A DNA stretch of 64,000 nt from Procambarus clarkii (taxonomy: Eukaryota > Arthropoda > Malacostraca > Decapoda > Cambaridae). The notes beneath the pieces are model-generated. The model was not told the origin of the DNA, made no database searches, and worked only from the letters and a program-made list of their open reading frames with translations. Location of the stretch: assembly GCF_040958095.1 (NCBI RefSeq), contig NC_091175.1:18202195-18266194 (forward strand). Reading direction: 5' to 3'. A program made the position numbers and the translations under genes. Each line of letters opens with the position of its first letter. Positions within the stretch are counted from its first letter, which is position 1. Positions 33,996 to 43,725 of this stretch are shown here, piece by piece.

Positions 33996-34101
33996 AGTTG
34001 ACATAATTCGTGACAGTTTCGTTTCTCGCATAAGCTCTTTAATCACTTGAAACGTTTCTAGTTTGTGCCAAGAAGCTATCAGTTCGAATACTGGTTTACA
34101 G

Positions 34102-34240
34102 GAGAGGATCCCGAGCAGCGACGCCTACCACACCACTCCTGGGGGCGGCGCAGGAGGAGGACGACGACGACGATTGGGTTAACCTGACGGGAAGCGAGGT
34201 GGTGAACTTTTTAGCAGAGCGTTTATGTAGAGGCGGCTAG
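34102..34240 (+). CDS. Gene A exon 2: acidic cytosolic tail with a LIR-like motif
   Basis: The acceptor GGTTTACAG ends at 34101. Completing AG|G gives Arg69, then 45 residues to TAG 34238-34240. The tail starts basic (RGSRAATPTT), becomes strongly acidic and contains DDDDDWVNLTGSEV (residues 89-102), then a short amphipathic end (VNFLAERLCRGG). An aromatic-x-x-Leu core after acidic residues is the consensus of LC3/Atg8-interacting regions. The phase fits exon 1, but a 7-kb intron joins them, so the pairing needs transcript support. Confidence 0.6.
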
Positions 34241-34490
34241 GGAGATCCCCAGTCTTAAATTCATATTTCAGTGTTTATCACAATGTACATGTCTAAGCTG
34301 TTAAATGTAGAGTTCTTTAATAAAGTAATTTTAAAATATATATATATATATATATGTTCATTTTTTCATTCCCCCACATGTATTTGCCTAAATGTTGATT
34401 CACTACGTTTAGGATTCATTAGGCATGTTCACTCACGAAGATTGTATGGTATCTTAATCTATATCAAATAAACACTTTTTGAGTTTGAAG
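34241..34490 (+). terminator. Gene A 3' UTR, two polyadenylation signals
   Basis: AATAAA at 34319-34324 and again at 34467-34472, on the gene A strand. A short (AT)n lies between. Confidence 0.6.
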
Positions 34491-34639
34491 ACACTACGAG
34501 GTTCTTAATTTTTACAGCCTCCTAGCTCTATGAGCTCAAAAACTTTAATAAATGCAAACTTAAGTAAAACTTTAATAAATAACCTTGCTAAGATGGAGGA
34601 GAGAGAGGCAAGAATTTTGTAAGTAGACAAAGCAAGAAC

Positions 34640-35320
34640 ACGAGAATTAAGGAAACTACAGAAGGCCTATTGGCCCATACATGGCAGCTCCTATTTATAA
34701 TAATAATAATAATAATTTATTTAGTTAAAGTAAAAGTATAAATTGAGTTGAGGCAGTTGATAGTGGTAAGGTTTGTGATGTTGTGTACCTTGACTTTAGC
34801 AAAGCTTTTAATACAGTGCCACACGAAAGACTGATTAAAAAGAAAGATGTTCACCGTTTTAGTGAATTTATATACGTTATATAGAATGGCGACCAAAACT
34901 GAACTGCATAATCTAAGTGGGGCCTAACAAAGAGGAAGATATAGCTGAAGGATACACCAAATGTTGGTTTGTGGTTAACGCTTCTAGAGATAATTTCCTT
35001 TATAAGAACATAAGAATGAAGGTTACTGCAGAAAGCCTATTGACCCATACGAGGCAGTTCCTATTTATATCCACCCAATCTCATTCATATATATATATAT
35101 ATATGTCTAACCTATGCTTGAAACAATCAAGGGCTCCTATTAAGTTATACGGTAATCGGTTCCACAAATCAACTCCGTTATCGAACCAGTATTTACTTTC
35201 CTAAATCTAAATTTATCCAACTTATACCCATTGTTTCGTGTTGATACTTTTAATACCCTATTAATATCCCCTTTGTTAAGTCCATTCATGCATTTGTACA
35301 TCTCTATCATGTTACCCAAG
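34640..35320. mobile_element. Patchwork of CR1 fragments
   Basis: Short pieces in both orientations: a minus 3' end with (AAT)n (34640-34730), plus RT (YLDFSKAF region, 34735-34850), minus RT end (34858-34960), and minus 3' end and C-terminus (35000-35315) with an (AT)n insert. Confidence 0.7.
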
Positions 35321-35359
35321 GTGAGCTGAGGTTGTTTATTTTCGGTCATGTTTATTGTC

Positions 35360-35745
35360 ATGTGAACTACGTCTAGGTTACAGATGCAACTGGGAGATTG
35401 GTGAACCCCGACAGAGAGAGTGTATCTTCTGCCAAATTGTCACAGAAAAGCCATTACTTCACTATCTTCTGGAATGTGAAGCAACCAATGACCTTAGAAG
35501 CGCTTTAAGAGTTCCTGAATCATGCAGTGGCCACCCTGAAGCCATCAACACAGCCACTCTCCTGGTCAACAAAGGTGTTCAGCAGCTGGACACCCTCATA
35601 AAGACTGTGAAGCAGTATCCTCCCCCGCGATAACAGCTTGATGGTTAAATGCAAACTCAGAATACTGAGAAAAAAAAAATTGTACCACTTACGGGCTATT
35701 CGTGCCCGTGCCACCTCTTGGGTGGCTTAATCTTCATCAATCAGT
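35360..35745 (+). mobile_element. RNase H LINE 3' end (third copy)
   Basis: It encodes LRLGYRCNWEIGEPRQRECI…HYLLECEATNDLR…VKQYPPPR-stop (35631-35633), nearly identical to the end of the LINE at 15178-18118. The shared tail follows (ACGGGCTATTCGTGCCCGTG). 5'-truncated to about 90 codons. Confidence 0.85.
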
Positions 35746-35830
35746 CACGTGAGGTGAACTGAGTTAGGAGGGAATGAATAAAAGATTGGTAGGGAGTTTG
35801 AATTTTCTACTCCTCTCTTGAAACTTCACC

Positions 35831-36764
35831 ATGTCAGAAGGCTCCCTGTCTCTCTTGTCCGGTAACAAGATAAGGTACAGGTACAACACATTCCATGCGG
35901 CAACACGTTCTGATCGAGAAAGACCACTGAATGAGAAAGAGGTAAGCGTCTTATGATTTAAATGCATAAATGTTGATAAGGCAAAGTTAGGGGACTGGGA
36001 TTTAACGTTAGTGTGATTCTCTGTGAATAGAGAATTATTTTGTGTACAGGTGTTATTCTTCAGCTATATCTTTTATTGATAGGCCCCATTTAGATTATAC
36101 AGTTCAGTTTTGGTCGCCATATGGCGAATAATGGATATAAAGTCCCTAGAAGTTGACGAAGGTAATCCCGCAAATTAGCAGGAAAGCGTCCTGCCTTCTG
36201 TCATGTGCAGAAAGATTAACAAAGCTTAAATTGTATTACCCATTTTTTTTTAATTACATTCTCCAGAAAAACGAAGAATTAGCGTTGACATGATAGAGGT
36301 GTACGTGGATGAATGGGCATAACACGAAACAATGGGTGTAAATTGGATAATTTTAGATTTAGGAAAGGCCTGGGTAAATACTGGTTCGGTAACAGGGTTG
36401 TTGATTTGTGGAATCAATTACCTCATAACATAATAGAAGTAGGATCCTTTTGATTGTTTCAAACGTAGGTTAGACACATATAAGAATGAGATTGGGTTGA
36501 TATATATATATATATATAGGAGCTGACTCGTATGAGCCAATAGGTATTCTGCATTTACTTTCATTCTTATGTTTTTGTGTTCAGATGTCGAGAGAACGCA
36601 GCATCCTGCCTAACGTGTCGAGTGGAGCGGCAGGATACCAGCAAGTCCCGGAGCCACAGGAATCGTGGCTTCCCAAGGAGGAACTGCTGTGTCACTCTGA
36701 GGATTTTGCGAGCGACTTGCCACTGTATTTCAACAGGACGGCGATGGCATGGTTGGAACAATGA
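35831..36764 (+). CDS. Gene F: small two-exon soluble protein (96 aa), function unknown
   Basis: Exon 1 is 35831-35941: ATG in a good context (TTCACCATGT), 37 codons (MSEGSLSLLSGNKIRYRYNT…), donor GAG|GTAAGC, phase 0. Exon 2 is 36585-36764: acceptor TTTTTGTGTTCAG, 59 codons starting MSRERSILPN and ending RTAMAWLEQ, then TGA. AATAAA lies at 36860-36865. Exon 1 is basic; exon 2 is acidic (PEPQESWLPKEELLCHSEDF). There is no membrane segment or signal peptide. The intron holds a CR1 relic whose 3' tail abuts the acceptor. I recognise no family; coding status rests on the matched phases, splice sites and poly(A) signal. Confidence 0.6.
36055..36580 (+). mobile_element. CR1 3' relic in the gene F intron
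   Basis: Diverged C-terminal region (TTAGATTATACAGTTCAGTT…; GGTTGTTGATTTGTGGAATC) and 3' end with TTCATTCTTATG, which runs into the T-rich acceptor tract of gene F. A second small insertion and several indels are visible. Confidence 0.7.
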
Positions 36765-36869
36765 AAGATGGCACAAATGTGTGGGGTCCTGTTCATCGCA
36801 ACCTGAATATTTTGTGAAACAGTGAATTCCACTATGACTTCTGTACAATCTTTTTCTTTAATAAACAAT

Positions 36870-38600
36870 TAACTGAATTATTTTGTTCTATTATTCCTTA
36901 CTACGTTCAATCTTTGGTTGTTGGTCCAATTGTAAGAAGTATGGGAACAATGTAACAAAAAATTCTGCAATGTTACAATTATAACTAGTTTCATAATTAT
37001 AAACCTTTCGACCTTTTTGTTTACCACTCATCAGAAGATGAAAAAAATACGTCGTTTCGGTCTATTACAACTACGTTGAATGGTAGGAGTTTATTAGGAT
37101 TCTCGATATACGTACGTGTTTAAAATTAGCACCACCAAAGGCCCAGCATTTTCTTGATACGATGACCAGAAAAAATCATGATGATACTAACTGGATTTCC
37201 AAAAATTGAGCTAAGCCTGAGGAACACTTACGTTTAGGAATATAAGTATACTTAGGACTCACTAAGAACTTAGGTATACTATACTTAGACTACTAAGTAT
37301 ACTTACGACTGACCCGAACGGTCTACTATAATCCGTATAGGTCGCCTCAATCCCGCCACACAGCCTACCAATCCCGTCACTTCCTGCAAATCTGTTCTCT
37401 CCCAGGCCACAACCTCACCTCAGACAAGACTGCCAGCCTGCAACCTCCTTGCAACTTCCGAGCTGCAAACACGACTGCCGGCCTTCTCCGAGCTGCAGTC
37501 AGGACTACCAACCCTGCCCAAGCTGCAGTCAGGACTACCAACCCTACCCAAGTAACACCTACGATATGCATAAAGAATCGATAATAAATTTATTTATACA
37601 TTTAATATATAAATGAAGAGGAACGAAGATGCTTATAGGAAGTCTTACAGAAGACGTGGCTTCTGTAAAAGATGATATAGTTGGGGAGGTTGTCGATTCA
37701 TGTGAACACGCATCATTGTCCTGTTTGTTTCAACATTTCTCCAGGAAATCAGCAATTTACTGGAGAAATGGATACAAAATATTGTGAATGTGAGAAAGGA
37801 CCGGGCCTTGGGGACGCTAAGCCCTGAAATCATCTCAAGATAACCTTAAGAAGGTAAATAAAATTAATTGGCTTTTACTGTGTCTAGGTAGCTTACTCAA
37901 AGTCACAAGCAAGTTTTTCCAATTATTCAAACGTACTTTATGAATAAGGACTTTTATATCCCTCGAGCTATTGAACCCAACGCCAAACTAAATTATTTTA
38001 TCATGATAAACTGGGTTATTACCAAGTTTATATGGTAATAACTTGGTAATATATGGCAATAGGTTTTTTCTGACTACGTATGCATTCCTTCCATTCTACA
38101 ACGCTCCCTTCTATAAATTTGTGTATTGGGCTCAAGTAATTATCAATAGAAATGCGAGGCTCTTTTATTGAGTATACATATGAACGTGTTTAGTTTGTTT
38201 ACATAAAAGTGAAAGCGACCGAGCCGTAGGCTTGGAGTCTTGAACAGGGTCTTTATACACAAAAGCTTGTGTACTTGGTAACAAAATTCGTAGTAACTTA
38301 TTGGCCAAAGGGCTCTACATTTTTACAATGTTCTTTATCATCTGCAGCTAGCAGGCGTATTGATTCATACGAGGCTGCCATTGTATCCACATACAGTTTT
38401 TTAAATCTTATGTTCCTGGTAAATTTTTTAAAACGTACAAAATATTTCCAAATTTGATAATGCAAACTTCTAATTTATACGTACTGTTTAGGGTGTTCAA
38501 ATATTTCAACTATTATACTTTGATTCATATACGTCAAGGTTTCTTAGGTAACAGCACTCTTATTCTCGCGAAAAAGTCATAGCAGGGAGTCTTTTACCAA
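36870..38600. other. Mostly unassigned AT-rich DNA with one GC-rich open stretch (37330-37560)
   Basis: At about 37330-37560 the plus strand has an open frame without ATG ending LQSGLPTLPKLQSGLPTLPK-stop, with short internal repeats (SELQTRLPA, KLQSGLPTL). I cannot tell a repeat from an exon here. The rest shows nothing I can assign. Confidence 0.35.
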
Positions 38601-38610
38601 TCACAAATTA

Positions 38611-38994
38611 AAGTTTTGCAAACACCCCGATTGGTATAGCTTTAAGTAGACGTATAGCGATACCGTCTGGGCGGGGAGCAGCATTGCTACTTGCCTTGAG
38701 AGCAACAAGGATTTCCTCTGGTGTTATATGGTCCCCTAGTTGCCGAGTAACTGGATCACGGTCACGAATTGGGCGACGGTCCGGTGATGTGGGTCTAGAG
38801 AATAGCGCCTCCCAAAATGGAAGAAGAGCTGGCTCCACCTCAGTAGGAGTTACTTTCCAGTCTCCGGAAAGGACGCGCGCAGCGGCTTTTGAACGATCCT
38901 TCTCGTACAGGCTCTGATACAGAACGTACTGTGCTCTTCGCTCCCTCTTTCGTCCGGTCGGAGGTTGGGTTGGATCGGCATGTTCAAGTACCAC
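38611..38994 (-). mobile_element. R2-like LINE fragment (start of RT domain)
   Basis: About 125 codons: KRERRAQYVLYQSLYEKDRS, AARVLSGDW and a Pro-rich segment (FSRPTSPDRRPI), then ITPEEILVALKASSNAAPRPDGIAIR. The pre-RT region and first RT block in this order resemble R2/NeSL-group LINEs, where the block normally reads A-x-G-P-D-G. Ends abruptly on both sides; not in rDNA. Confidence 0.6.
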
Positions 38995-39338
38995 AAAGTC
39001 TTTCCCTAATTTGTGGAACTGAATACCTTTCAGTTAGCAGTAGTTTCCCTTCTGTAAGCATTTCCAGTCTTATTTCAAAACCTTCCTCGATCACGTAGAG
39101 AAAAATGTGACAGTTATTTTTGTACAACACTAAAGATTAGAGTTTTTAGAACCTTTTCCGTTTCAATTAACATCTAGACCAAGGATATCAAGTTAAATTT
39201 AAGATACCAGCAAAGTTTATTGTGCTATAATACAATTAAAAACATATGTATATCACGCAAGTCACATTAAAATCAACTACTGTTCATCAAGCTGCAGTAG
39301 CCTCGTTGTTGATGAAGATGTCATCTATGCCAAAGCAT

Positions 39339-40034
39339 TTAGTCGGTCCAACACGATGTGGTATTGTCCTCGCGAAATCTTGTAGCCTCCAAGGTCCCAT
39401 TGAGCTAGGTTAAGGAAATCAAACATCAGTTTAGATATTTACAGTCAGTTACATCAAAAAACACGAAACCTAGTACATACCTAAAAATTAGATTTTAAAA
39501 TCTAATGTAAATACTGGTTCCGAAGTACTGCATTATTTAACTTTATACCGGGTAACCATTGTGGTATTACTATTGTTTCAAGCGTAGTTGAAAATAAGAG
39601 TTTAGTGGATATACAAGAGTAATATGGTATTTGAGAGTTTACCATATTTATTTGAATGCTTAGCCACAGGCATCACTTTAGTGTATTTTAAGACCCAACT
39701 ACCCCCCCCCCAATCCCCAAGTACCCATGTGTAAACTCCCTCTGAAACATTTGAAGCAAAAGAATTTAAGAGACTTTTTGAAAGTAATGGTTAGCATGTT
39801 CATATCCTATAGCGAACTACATCTCTTAGTAAGTTAAAGAGGTAAATCAGTACTCACCCAGCAGAACGGAGGAATGGTCAAGTAGAACAAAAGTATAACA
39901 CAGGTACTCAGCCAGAGGAGCGCTGCTACCATCACCATCCTCGGGAGCACCGGTGGCGGAGGGACAGCATCCTCTACAGCGTCAGAGAAACTAACGCGAC
40001 ATACTAACGTACGTTTGTTCTCGTTCGCGAGCAT
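39339..40034 (-). CDS. Gene B: 80-aa single-pass membrane protein, two exons
   Basis: Exon 1 is 40034-39858, 59 codons from MLANENKRTL. An upstream GTG at 40049 is not used as a start here. The donor is TGG|GTGAGT, phase 0. Exon 2 is 39404-39339: acceptor TTAACCTAG, 21 codons, TAA. AATAAA lies at 39221-39216 on the minus strand. Residues 1-32 are soluble with PPPPVLPR. Residues 33-53 form the membrane helix (MVMVAALLWLSTCVILLFYL). The tail has two N-glycosylation sequons (N61-G-T, N73-T-T), suggesting a luminal C-terminus. Head-to-head with gene C, with which it shares exon-1 length and TM residues. No known family. Confidence 0.7.
39480..39620 (+). mobile_element. CR1 3' relic in the gene B intron
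   Basis: Diverged match to GTAAATACTGGTTC…GTTTCAAGCGTAG of the CR1 end. Confidence 0.55.
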
Positions 40035-40534
40035 TTTCTGCTCCACCACAAACTTTACCTAAATACAAATTACAAATCCCTTGCGATGGTTGTATATCGT
40101 TAGTGATATACGACGTCTACAACCCTCAACCGAAGAAAATCAGTGTGGTCAAATTCAATTCTCACGTTGGACTACTGTAAAGACTTTAGCGGATGTACCA
40201 AGTAAACCTTTCTTCGTGACTTAGTGAAACGAGTTTCAAAACATTAAACGAGTTTTCGAAGCACTTCCCTTCGCGAAATATTTACTTAGGGTGAAAGTTT
40301 CCGATACGCGGAGGTATATTTCACCTCGTCTTCATATTGCAATGTAATATAAACCACTCTATGATCTTAATCACAACGTGAGCAATACAACGCACTCAGA
40401 TAATGTGAACACTCCCATAAACGATTCGCAACTGTTACGTTCGGAACTTCCTCGAGACGTGTCTCATTTACTCTCTACGTTCGAAATGCAATCTAGAAAA
40501 CTTTTACTTGTCGAGCAACCCGACTTCATAGAAA

Positions 40535-40690
40535 GTAAGGAAACTGCAGAAGCGCTATTGGGCCAAATGAGGCAGCTTCTATTCATATGCACCCAATCTC
40601 ATTCATTTACAAGTCTCGCAGATGCTTCAAAAAATCCATTGATTCCAAAGGAGCATTCTGTAATTTTTCTCAATTGTGTAATCCAAAACA
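40535..40690 (-). mobile_element. CR1 3' relic between genes B and C
   Basis: It starts like the minus-strand CR1 ends (GGAAACTGCAGAAGCGCTAT, ATGAGGCAGCTTCTATTCAT), then diverges. Confidence 0.55.
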
Positions 40691-41279
40691 ACATTTTCTC
40701 GACATGTTAATCAGTAATGTTATCAATTATTGTTTCATGTATTTGCCTAAAGTAGGTGTATTGGATCTGGTGGCTCTTATGTGGATTTACACCAAGTGGG
40801 TAAAGCTTTTAGAGAGGTGCCTTTCGAATATTTAAAGCGAGTGAAGCACAATTCTAATTTTTAACGTAATTAGTTGAGTTACACGTAAAGTTTTTCATTA
40901 ATAGATAACAGAAAAATAGCTACAGTATTGAGGAACAGTTAACTAATGGTTTAAGAATGCGTTGTACTGTGTTATGTATTTGAAAAATGTGTCAGGCCTA
41001 ATTTCAAACCGCAATGCTCGACTCAGTATTTGATTCGTGAAGCAAAGTGTTGAGTGTTTCGAAACAAGAATGTTACGTGAGCTTCATTGCGTCACCGAGG
41101 AAGGTTTCTTCATCTAGATTGCATTCGACAGCCTTCAGTCACGCAAAACATTTGGCGTCTTGCAGATCTATAACAAACAGTGAGGTATTGGAAGGTCGAT
41201 GATGAATTTGAGTGCATTTTAAACATGAGGATATTTTAGCTATAGTTTTTAAGTACATAGTTTTTTTTCAGGTATCATT

Positions 41280-41630
41280 ATGCCAACCGGGTACGGAACT
41301 ATTCCAGGGAGTTGTGATCCCCACAAATGTCCCCCAAACAGGGTGAAAGATGTCTGTGTTGGGTTTCTCCGGTTACTTTGTATATTGTTCGCGCTCTTGA
41401 CGTGGACGGCCGGCATATTGCTCCTGATCTACGCTGAAGATGCAAAAATGTGTTTTGTGAGTAAAGTTTTACTTGGACATCTAATAATTCTTTTATGCAA
41501 GTAAACATCGTTAGCCAAAATATTTAAGTTTTCTTGCTATCTAATAACTCGACATTAATTTTTTTTCTAGTCACACAGACTGACTGCCACACGTACCCGA
41601 TTATTGGATTCGCTAGACAAAACTGCCTAA
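41280..41630 (+). CDS. Gene C: 78-aa single-pass membrane protein, two coding exons
   Basis: An acceptor (TTTTTTTTTCAG, ending 41270) lies ten bases before the ATG at 41280, so a non-coding 5' exon probably exists. Coding exon 1 is 41280-41456: 59 codons, donor TTT|GTGAGT, phase 0. Exon 2 is 41571-41630: acceptor TTTTTTTCTAG, 19 codons (SHRLTATRTRLLDSLDKTA), TAA. AATAAA lies at 41823-41832. The N-terminus is Cys/Pro-rich (PGSCDPHKCPPNRVKD). The helix is about 30-51 (LRLLCILFALLTWTAGILLL). Positive residues before the helix predict N-in. Likely paralogue of gene B. Function unknown. Confidence 0.7.
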
Positions 41631-41839
41631 CGCCTGGAAACCCGTGATCTCCTGGGAGCAACATTGAACCATGCAGTCGACTTTGGAATATTCTTACTGA
41701 TGCATTATTTAAACTTCTGTTTAAGCACTTTTTAAAACATTTTATCTTATAATTGGTTTTTAACTGTATTATTAAACTTTAAAAATTTGGTGTAACACGT
41801 ACAATGTACCCTAAATAGCTAAAATAAATAAAGGCTTTA

Positions 41840-42850
41840 AAAGTTCATTAATAAACCTAGATACTAAATTATAATAATATTCAAATTTTAGGGTTATTAA
41901 TGTCGGATTTAAATTTAGCTACAGCACTAAAAATGGCTTCAGTGGCAATTTTATATGTAAATGTTACTCGTGAGGATTAGTTAGCTGGTACTTTGTCATT
42001 TTCTTAATGACTTGACATGCGCATGACGGACAATAGCTCCGAAGAATCCCTAGCGTAACTGTCCGTTGTAACGAGCAGACTGCGTTTAATCCTGTCGAAC
42101 AAAAGGCCGTACACTGTCAATTTTTTTTTTTTTTTTTGGGGGGGGGGATGTCGGTCTTTAGACGAGCAGTCTGAATCTTTGGCAATCGGTCTGAAATTTG
42201 GCATTTTGAAATGAAAACCATCTTTGCAAGGCATTCAATCTCCTTGAACTTTACGTTAAATTATTCTTTTTACTTAAGCAATTTAAGTAAACGGCTGATA
42301 AAATATAGAAAAATGCTCTATAAAAGTTTGACACCAACAATCTCCGAAGATTGCCTAGTCCACGCCAGGGACGTGAGCAACAATGTAACTTGTGACTAAT
42401 GCTAATCTTTAATCTAAAATAGAGGTATAAAGGTAATGTTAACGTTTTGTGCCTCATTGTTCACCACATACTCTGAAATGATCTCATGGCCTCTATGCGC
42501 CCTGGACAGGGATGAGAGTTAATTGCATCTTTGCGAGGGCTAGCAGTCGCAACTTGAGAATGTCAAACATTGGTGATGAAGTTTGGGGTTAGGGGTCTAG
42601 AGCTAAACCAAAGTTCCACTCGCAGCACAGGTCAAGACCCCAGCTGGCGTCTTGACCGATAAAGCTGGTATGCCAGGAAAGCAGTTCCGGAAATATTTAA
42701 CGATTTACATGGTACAACACTAGTTATACAACCTATACTTGATGGAAAACCTGGTGTTATCAGTGATGGGTTGGGAGATGTTTGCGCCAGAGCCAGTTTA
42801 TATAGTATACAGACGCCTAGTTCCATAAATCACGCTGGATTATGGTGTAT
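41840..42850. other. Unassigned intergenic DNA
   Basis: Contains a T/G homopolymer run (42121-42148). Short ATG-started frames here (e.g. 42211-42399) have no splice or homology support. I see no repeat family that I can name. Confidence 0.4.
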
Positions 42851-42859
42851 TAAATAGCA

Positions 42860-43040
42860 TAATATAGGCCATTGCAGAAAGCCTATTAGGCCATACAAGG
42901 CAGTTCCTATTTATATCCACTAACTCGTTCATACAAGTGTAATCTACGCTCAAAACAATCCATTCAAAATGAAATAGCGTTAAGATTGAGTAAATCTAGC
43001 AATCCAAAGTCTACTATGTTAACCAGTAATTTGTTCCATA
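42860..43040 (-). mobile_element. Old CR1 3' end, left part, split by younger insertions
   Basis: CR1 minus-strand 3' end (GGCCATTGCAGAAAGCCTAT…; AACCAGTAATTTGTTCCATA). It resumes at 43166-43189 and at 49510-49650 (ATTGTTTCGTGTTCTTGTCA; CTTACTCTTCGCCTTTCTTG). Confidence 0.7.
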
Positions 43041-43165
43041 AATTATTTATTTTATATACATAAAAAGGTACATTGGGTTAATGAGTGCATAGCACCGATG
43101 GTTTTTACATTCTTGTAAAGCCACTGACACGCATAGCGTTTAGGGCAATCTATTATCCTATTTCC
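43040..43165 (-). mobile_element. LINE/SINE 3'-tail insert within the old CR1
   Basis: It holds the tail GCCCTAAACGCTATGCGTGT…TTTACAAGAATGTAA on minus and the ACCCAATGTACCTTTTTATG end that also follows it at 56300-56330. A 5'-truncated copy of the LINE at 55820-56356. Confidence 0.7.
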
Positions 43166-43725
43166 AAGCCAGTATTTACTGGCTTTCCTCCCCCTCCCCG
43201 CTCAGCTCGTTGTCGCCGTCTGGGGGCTTAGTGGGCGGCTGCCGGAGTGTGATGCTCCTTGGGACAGTCCTCTGTCCTTTTCTAGCCTTGTGCTCCTGCT
43301 GCCGTCCTCTCCAATTCTGCTGGGCATCTTTTCCTTTTCCTTCTGTTTCGTTTTTCTCCCCCCTCTTCTCCTATCTGCTTGCCGTTTCCTGCCGACCTTT
43401 TGCTCGTTCTGGTTCTTCCCTTGGACTTCTTCTACTTTGACGCCCGGGTGCTTGAGGAGGCATACTCTTGCACCCGTAGAACTGCAGTACCCGACGTCGA
43501 GAGCGAGGGGAACCTTTTATTGTCAATCCCCACTTCGTCACTGAACCCGATCTCGACGGACTGTCGGTTTCTTAAGGTGGCGTTTGTGGGGCGTATACTC
43601 ACGACGCACCCCTAGGAGGCCCCGACAAGATCGGCGATAGCTTCTTGTTGGGTGTCCTGCCTCTAATTGTGGCTCCATGGTGGGTGTGGGGGCACATTCG
43701 TGAGTGAATTCGTAATTTCGTCAAG

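Larger units (their letters stand above)
26962..34101 (+). other. Gene A intron (7.1 kb) filled with nested CR1 elements
   Basis: From donor GTGAGC at 26962 to acceptor GGTTTACAG at 34101. At least five CR1 pieces in both orientations account for nearly the whole intron (27031-33995). Without them it would be only a few hundred bases. Confidence 0.6.

Noticed and set aside
40034-40049. Longer N-terminus for gene B starting at GTG
   Set aside because: GTG is not expected as a start in a crustacean nuclear gene; the ATG 15 bases downstream gives the 59-codon exon that matches gene C.
40378-40710. 110-codon frame upstream of gene C
   Set aside because: No ATG start, and its second half is a CR1 3' relic; the first half could be 5' flank of gene C but has no support as coding.
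42211-42399. 62-codon ATG-started frame
   Set aside because: No splice sites, poly(A) signal or repeat-independent support; composition like surrounding AT-rich DNA.
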